Source: Ypsolopha sequella
Taxonomy: Eukaryota > Arthropoda > Insecta > Lepidoptera > Ypsolophidae
Length of the DNA: 64,000 nucleotides
Assembly (NCBI GenBank): GCA_934047225.1
Contig: OW203987.1
Span: 31,825,501-31,889,500, forward strand
Reading direction: 5' to 3'
The notes under the pieces: generated by a model
Seen by the model: the letters and a program-made list of their open reading frames with translations, nothing else
Told to the model about the DNA's origin: nothing
Databases searched by the model: none
Part shown: positions 58,800 to 64,000 of the stretch, in pieces
Position numbering within the stretch: position 1 is the first letter of the stretch
Layout: the number at the start of each line of letters is the position of its first letter
Program-made: the position numbers and the translations under genes

Positions 58800-59720
58800 T
58801 ATTATAATATGAGAAAGTGTAGTGGTGTAGCGGGCTCGTAGCGGCGCGACGCGGCGGTGGGTAATGGCCCAGAACGTCTCGGAAGCAGCGCTTATCGCGC
58901 GCGACCCGCTTGCATTCATTAGCGAGGCTCGCCTCGGAGCTCCTGCCACCGCTCTGTCGTCGTTGACGTCGACGTGGGGACCTGGCCACTACTATACTAC
59001 TACTATAGGTGAAAACTATGATTCTGAATGATTCTTCGGTTCCAAGGTAGGTATCATTTGTGGAGCATATTGTAGACACAGCAGACTTGAGCAGACCCAC
59101 TATATAGGTACATTGCATGTCTCCAATCTCCTCGCATATCTCACCCATTTAAATTGTAAACAAATAAATCAGTACTTCAAGAAGCAATCCTAAAAGGTAG
59201 CAGTACACATTGTAACTTGAGAACCCGGAAACGGTAATGTCTGCTGTATATAGTTGCGTCTCCTACTGATAGGAATGTACGAGCCGAGATCGTGACCGAT
59301 GACGCCTGCTCTAATGGAGCGGAACCATATTTTATGGACTTCAAACCATAACAGGATTCATGTTTCAGTACCGCGGGCGCGCTGTTAGACCGGGAGTTGT
59401 CGCTAATTAGTGGCGAGGAACGAAGCGAGTAGCGCACGGTGGTGCGACTCGTCGCCCGCATGTGCACCGAACATGGGATATCGATTTGCTGTACGGCGTG
59501 TGTCACGGGGACACCAGCCGAGTGTGACACGACGCACAGAGTGGCACCCGCGTCTGCACGGGTCAGCGCCGCTGGACACGCCCGCAGCATGCACGTGCGC
59601 GCCGCACAGAGCCCGACCGAGTAATTATAATGTATGTTGACGACGCGACCGGTCGAGGTTTGTTTGTTTATGTGCATGTAACTGCTGACCAGGGACTGCA
59701 GACCGCACATTGACGTCCCG
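58800..59720. other. GC- and CpG-rich unique block upstream of srp exons (unresolved)
   Basis: Two GC-rich segments, 58825-58990 and 59370-59640, stand out from the AT-rich surroundings. Open frames exist on both strands: a plus frame MAQNVSEAALIARDPLAFIS (58867 on), a minus frame of 118 codons (59148-58792), and a minus frame of 177 codons (59710-59177). None has a recognisable domain. Position suggests a 5' exon, promoter or CpG-rich regulatory DNA of srp, but I could not find splice phases matching exon A. Confidence 0.25.
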
Positions 59721-60572
59721 GGGGAGAGGGGGAGAGGGGGACATGACGATCTGATGTTCTAGAACCGGATGTGCAAGAGTCCGATTTCGAGACGATGCGT
59801 TAAACACGAGCCCGTTTAGAAAAAGGATCTCCCAAATCGATGTGAAAGTAATAATTGTCCTAACAAAAGATACAAACAGTTTGTGTTTGTGTTTGTAGAG
59901 CCATAATCCCACTCGGGGACGTTAAGGGGATCCACAAATAACTCATTTCGAGACACTTGAGCCGTCACTCGACGATCAACAAAAAATTATAGAACAAATT
60001 TGAAAACGATCCCGACGGCTCTTAGATGTGTAAAGTGGCGTTTTGGGGACACAAAAACGTAAATGTAGCGAGTCAGTGTCGACAGAGCGACCGACCCGGG
60101 GTAAACAGCATAGCTAGCGCCTCACCTGCACACACATGCACACTAACACAGCTTCTTACTCATTTATTTTTATTTTTGTAATATGTTTAATGTTTTGTTA
60201 TTTTAAATAAATACTTTTAAGTTACCTAGATGCAAGTACGATATATGGTAAATTGATGGGTTAGAAATGCCACCGAATAAAATATATATTTGTGGTTCCA
60301 AACAGTGAGTAGATTCAAAAAGTGTTAAATAACATATTGTTATTCAGAAAGTGTAAATAACATGACATTGCTGAATTAAGTTATGGTCATGTTTACGGCT
60401 CTAACTTCGCTAAAGGGGCAACAAACATTTATCATTAGGCTGTGATTAGGATATAGGTGTGACCTATATATCTACCATCTCGACTCTCGACAAGGTTTCG
60501 ATCGAGTATACCTTTATTTCTAAATTTATTTTATAATTATATGATATTATTATATAGTCATTGAGACTGCAA

Positions 60573-60614
<42 letters not shown>

Positions 60615-60735
60615 TTTTTTTTGTTATTTTAATGGCATAGTTTCAAAGACCTTTAAGCCATGTCTTCATTATTGTGTGTCCTTTAATTTGTACAAATTAT
60701 GTTGTTTCACAATTACATTTTTTCAATGGTATTTT
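59721..60735. other. No gene seen; AT microsatellite
   Basis: Contains a perfect AT dinucleotide run at about 60573-60611 and a GGGGGAGAGGGGGAGAGGGG stretch at 59719-59740. Otherwise nothing supportable. Confidence 0.5.
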
Positions 60736-61095
60736 TTATGTATTTATATTGCGGTTTATAGGTTTATAGGTTTTTATGTCTTTCAATAATTGTTCAAGTG
60801 GCGGCGGGCGGGAACAAAAATCACCGTAATTTTGCAGTACTTCACTAAGATCACTTGCAAGCACTAATCTGTCAATAAGGAAGTTTTGACAGTTGAATAA
60901 CAAATGTTCAGCGTTTGCTTCAATTTTACCACAGAAACGACTATATGTAGGGTTGCGAATGCGATAACTTCTAGGAACCAATACGGGACGTTTTCTCTTT
61001 CGATGCCCAAAACTCTTAGCACATTCAACGCCGACACGCGGCTTTTCAACTACACCATACATAGCACGCATGTGTACATACATAGTGAGAGACAA
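60736..61095 (-). mobile_element. Zinc-knuckle tail of a non-LTR retrotransposon
   Basis: The minus frame reads PTYSRFCGKIEANAEHLLFN, CQNFLIDRLVLASDL. The C..C...AEHLLF.C word (here FCGKIEANAEHLLFNC, with the first cysteine replaced by serine or arginine) is typical of the C-terminal region after the RNase H part of insect retrotransposon proteins. Only this end is present. Confidence 0.6.
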
Positions 61096-61571
61096 ACTAT
61101 GTATTTTCTAACAGATATCCTCTGATCTCAACCGTAGTGGCTATCAAAAGTACAAAATAAATTAAATAAAAAAATCTATATTATACTTAACATCAAAGTT
61201 TTTATTTGAAATGTTGCATGTTTAAAATTTTTAACTTAAATTAACATCAAATTACTTGGTTATTTTTTCGTCCAGTCATATCTTGAAGCTGATTTTACTT
61301 TTGCCATAACTTTGAAATACGGGACGTGATGGTCAAATACGGTGACATTCCCGTATGAACGGCATGTATGGCAACCCTGACTGACTATACGACAAGGATG
61401 AATCATATACCTATAATTTGCACTACATATTACAAACGTGCTCATAACCAACCTATTCTTCTGACCACGGTTTAAATTTTTTGTAATTTTATATTATGTT
61501 TTAATTTTCTTATATATGTAGGTAGGCACAGAACATTGAATAAAGTAGAATGTTTGGAGTCGGTTCCCATG

Positions 61572-61683
61572 GAGGTAGCAGAACCAGCAACCAGCGCCGC
61601 CCCGCACCACCCCGCACCACACCGCGACGCCCACGGGCTCGCTCCCTCCACCACCGGCGGCACAGCGTCATCACCCGTGCGAT
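61572..61683 (+). CDS. Possible coding exon of unknown gene
   Basis: From ATG at 61572 the plus frame reads MEVAEPATSAAPHHPAPHRD, AHGLAPSTTGGTASSP, rich in Ala, Pro and His with C-ending codons, as in N-termini of transcription factors. A possible acceptor (TTTCTTATATATGTAG) ends at 61523 and a possible donor GTGCGA starts at 61680. The frame actually continues open to 61787 with low-complexity sequence. The minus strand is also open here, so strand and reality are uncertain. It is on the opposite strand to srp and so would belong to another gene. Confidence 0.25.
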
Positions 61684-61799
61684 GTGCTGACTACACACAC
61701 TCACACAACCTCACACACACACATGCATGCAGCCTCCTGTGTCCAATAATGTACATCCACTGTGAGCACATGCAACTCGATTATTAAATTACACACGCT

Positions 61800-62600
61800 T
61801 AACCTGCGCCTACGCTTTTTCTCACATTTTCTGTCTATCGTGTCAATTTAATGACAACAATATTATTAGGTATTCTTTAAAGTACCTGTGGCACTCATAC
61901 GTAGATATTCGTTGAATATTTTCTTATTTACTATCAATAAATTTTAGTAAACAAAGCAAGGTGATTGTTTTGTTGGGCTAAACATTTCGTAGGTATTTCA
62001 TTAAACACCCCGAGTCTGTCCTTCCCCCGAGGTAGAGACTTGTATGCTGTTCCTGTTGACTCTGTTTCACGACTTGTTTGTTATTTACTCAGAGTTTAGA
62101 GTCCTCGCCATAAATTAATACGGCTCCGTTTCTAAAAACAGTGTGATTTTCTATTTAGTTCTGTCGACGCAGATTGTCGGAGCGAGTGGTTCTAGTTAGT
62201 AGGTTAACGGGGTCGTTACGTTAATGTGTGCGCCGCCTGGCGGCAGTGCGCAGGCGCAGGCCGCACGCTGGTGCACTCGCTGCTGCAGCGGGACACGGAC
62301 ATTGACAGAGTTATTTTGTGTTTCAGGGGAATTATGTGGTAAATATAAATGAAATGACAGACTTTGGATAATTTTGTTGCAATAACCAGGAAACACACAG
62401 TAATAATAAAAAAAAACACCTGTGTTCTCCTAATAACGTTTATGAAGTAAGTTTGAACAAACCGCGTCCATCGCTGCATAATTTGCTGTAAATAAAATCT
62501 TTTGTAAACCTCTAATTGAACTAATTTTAAACTTCTCTAGAGTAGTCTAGTCTAGACTCTAGAGTATCGATTTCAGGATTTAGTTTGTTGTTCAATAAAA
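61800..62600. other. No gene seen
   Basis: AT-rich, with a GC-rich patch at 62160-62310. That patch shares CGCAGGCCGCAC plus a nearby GCTGC with 17430-17480, hinting at a dispersed sequence. Confidence 0.4.
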
Positions 62601-62609
62601 TACAATTTT

Positions 62610-63312
62610 GTATGAATGATATCTAGCTAGTTTAAATGATATATAGCTAGTTTAACTGATATCTAGCTAGTTTGAATGATATCTAGCTAGTTTAACTGAT
62701 ATCTATCTAGTTTGAATGATATCTAGCTAGTTTAACTGATATCTAGCTAGTTTGAATGATATCTAGCTAGTTTAAATGATATATAGCAAGTTTAACTGAT
62801 ATCTAGCTAGTTTGACTCATATCTAGCTAGTTTGAATGATATCTAGCTAGTTTGACTGATATCTAGCTAGTTTGACTGATATGTACGTAGTTTAAATGAT
62901 ATATAGCTAGTTTGACTGATATCTAGCTAGTTTGAATGATATCTAGCTAGTTTGAATGATATCTAGCTAGTTTGACTGATATCTAGCTAGTTTGAATGAT
63001 ATCTAGCTAGTTTGACTGATATCTAGCTAGTTTGACTGATATGTACGTAGTTTAAATGATATATAGCTAGTTTGACTGATATCTAGCTAGTTTGAATGAT
63101 ATCTAGCTAGTTTAACTGATATCTAGCTAGTTTGACTGATATCTAGCTAGTTTGAATTATATCTAGCTAGTTTGAATGATATCTAGCTAGTTTGAATGAT
63201 ATCTAGCAAGTTTGACTGATATCTAGCTAGTTTGAATGATATCTAGCTAGTTTAACTGATATCTAGCTAGTTTGACTGATATCTAGCTAGTTTGAATGAT
63301 ATCTAGCTAGGT
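62610..63312. repeat. 20-bp tandem repeat, ~35 copies, with 8-unit higher order
   Basis: Unit TGATATCTAGCTAGTTTGAA with A/C and TTTAA/TTTGA alternatives. The rare ATGTACGTAG variant occurs at 62881 and 63041, 160 bp (eight units) apart, with the same neighbours, so groups of eight were duplicated. Confidence 0.95.
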
Positions 63313-63574
63313 TGAATAAATCGTCTTTTAATTTCAGTCACAAGCAGAGTTATTGAACGAGTAAGCGAAGCCAACGAAGTTCTTTGAGTCTACTTGAACG
63401 ATCCGGTGTTTGATGTACAAACGTTTGTCCTATACTCGATAACCGGAGTATCGTTGATCAGAACGTCATAAGGTGAGCAAGTAAATGAGACAAAAAAGAA
63501 ATTCAAGTTCGAACATGAGCCAAGTCGGTCAAGGTGTTGCCGCGATATAGGGTTGGGGGCCCGCGAGTTTACAG

Positions 63575-64000
63575 TTCAGGGCCAACTACTAGCTTCACAC
63601 TGGTAGTTCACAGTTCGGGGCCAACTAGTAGCTTAATACTGGTAGCTCACAGTGCGGGGCCAACTACTAGCTTAATACTGGTAGTTCACAGTGCGGGGCC
63701 AACTACTAGCTTAATACTGGTAGTTCACAGTGTGGGGGCAACTACTAGCTTAATACTGGTAGCTCACAGTGCGGGGCCAACTACTAGCTTAATACTGGTA
63801 GCTCACAGTGCGGGGCCAACTACTAGCTTAATACTGGTAGTTCACAGTTCGGGGCCAACTACTAGCTTAATACTGGTAGTTCACAGTGTGGGGCCAACTA
63901 CTAGCTTAATACTGGTAGCTCACAGTGCGGGGCCAACTACTAGCTTAATACTGGTAGCTCACAGTGCGGGGCCAACTACTAGCTTAATACTGGTAGTTCA
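63575..64000. repeat. 39-bp tandem repeat, ~11 copies, running off the window
   Basis: The unit contains TAGTTCACAGTGCGGGGCCA and ACTACTAGCTTAATACTGG. TAGCTC/TAGTTC and GTGCGG/GTGTGG/GTTCGG variants are arranged in repeating groups. The right end lies outside the window. Confidence 0.95.

Noticed and set aside
58792..59148. 118-codon minus-strand frame as the srp 5' exon
   Set aside because: No donor giving phase 2, which exon A needs, and no resemblance to GATA N-termini.
60573..60611. Promoter-like TATA stretch
   Set aside because: A simple AT microsatellite with no gene start nearby.

Overview
The window looks like lepidopteran (moth or butterfly) chromosomal DNA. The reasons are an intron-split GATA transcription-factor gene, remnants of Jockey-, RTE- and CR1-type non-LTR retrotransposons, AT-rich intergenic DNA, and dispersed repeats that share the end motif GAGTCTGACTCGCACTTGG, which I associate with lepidopteran genomes. 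There are no bacterial operons, no CRISPR array, and no tRNA or rRNA that I could recognise.

The one gene I can support is a GATA factor on the minus strand, from 55109 down to 39754, open at its 5' end. I call it serpent (srp, the GATA-beta type). Seven consecutive coding segments, one of them with two alternative forms, join with matching splice phases at every junction: 54997-55109, 54046-54227, 53105-53162, then either 45431-45597 (N-terminal zinc finger) or 45150-45283 (no finger), then 44585-44749 (C-terminal zinc finger), 41765-41870 (basic tail), and 39754-39983 (C-terminus and stop). The two alternative segments both enter in phase 1 and leave in phase 0. Using both, or neither, shifts the frame, so the gene is built to make either a two-finger or a one-finger protein. 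The same arrangement is known for Drosophila serpent (SrpNC and SrpC).

The rest is repeats. I count about 19 separate tandem arrays with units of 18 to 72 bp, covering roughly 17 to 18 kb, more than a quarter of the window. The largest is a 59-bp unit repeated about 68 times (27.3-31.3 kb) inside a pair of 52-bp terminal inverted repeats, so it is an amplified core of a DNA-transposon-like element. A 38-bp array of about 37 copies fills most of the last srp intron and reaches to 6 nt from its 3' splice site. Most long open reading frames in the window are these arrays read through, not genes.

Layout: 1-13 kb, three copies of an element ending in a large palindrome, a Jockey remnant, an RTE remnant and several arrays. 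14-16 kb, an array and a dispersed repeat. 17.4-19 kb, the main unique stretch on the left, with clustered GATA-binding motifs. 19-26 kb, retrotransposon fragments and two arrays. 26-31.5 kb, nested inverted-repeat elements and the 59-bp array. 32-36 kb, nested retrotransposon debris and a GC-rich 57-bp array. 37.5-39 kb, two arrays downstream of srp. 39.7-55.1 kb, srp. 55.4-64 kb, further arrays and GC-rich unique blocks that may hold the missing srp 5' end or a neighbouring gene, which I could not resolve.
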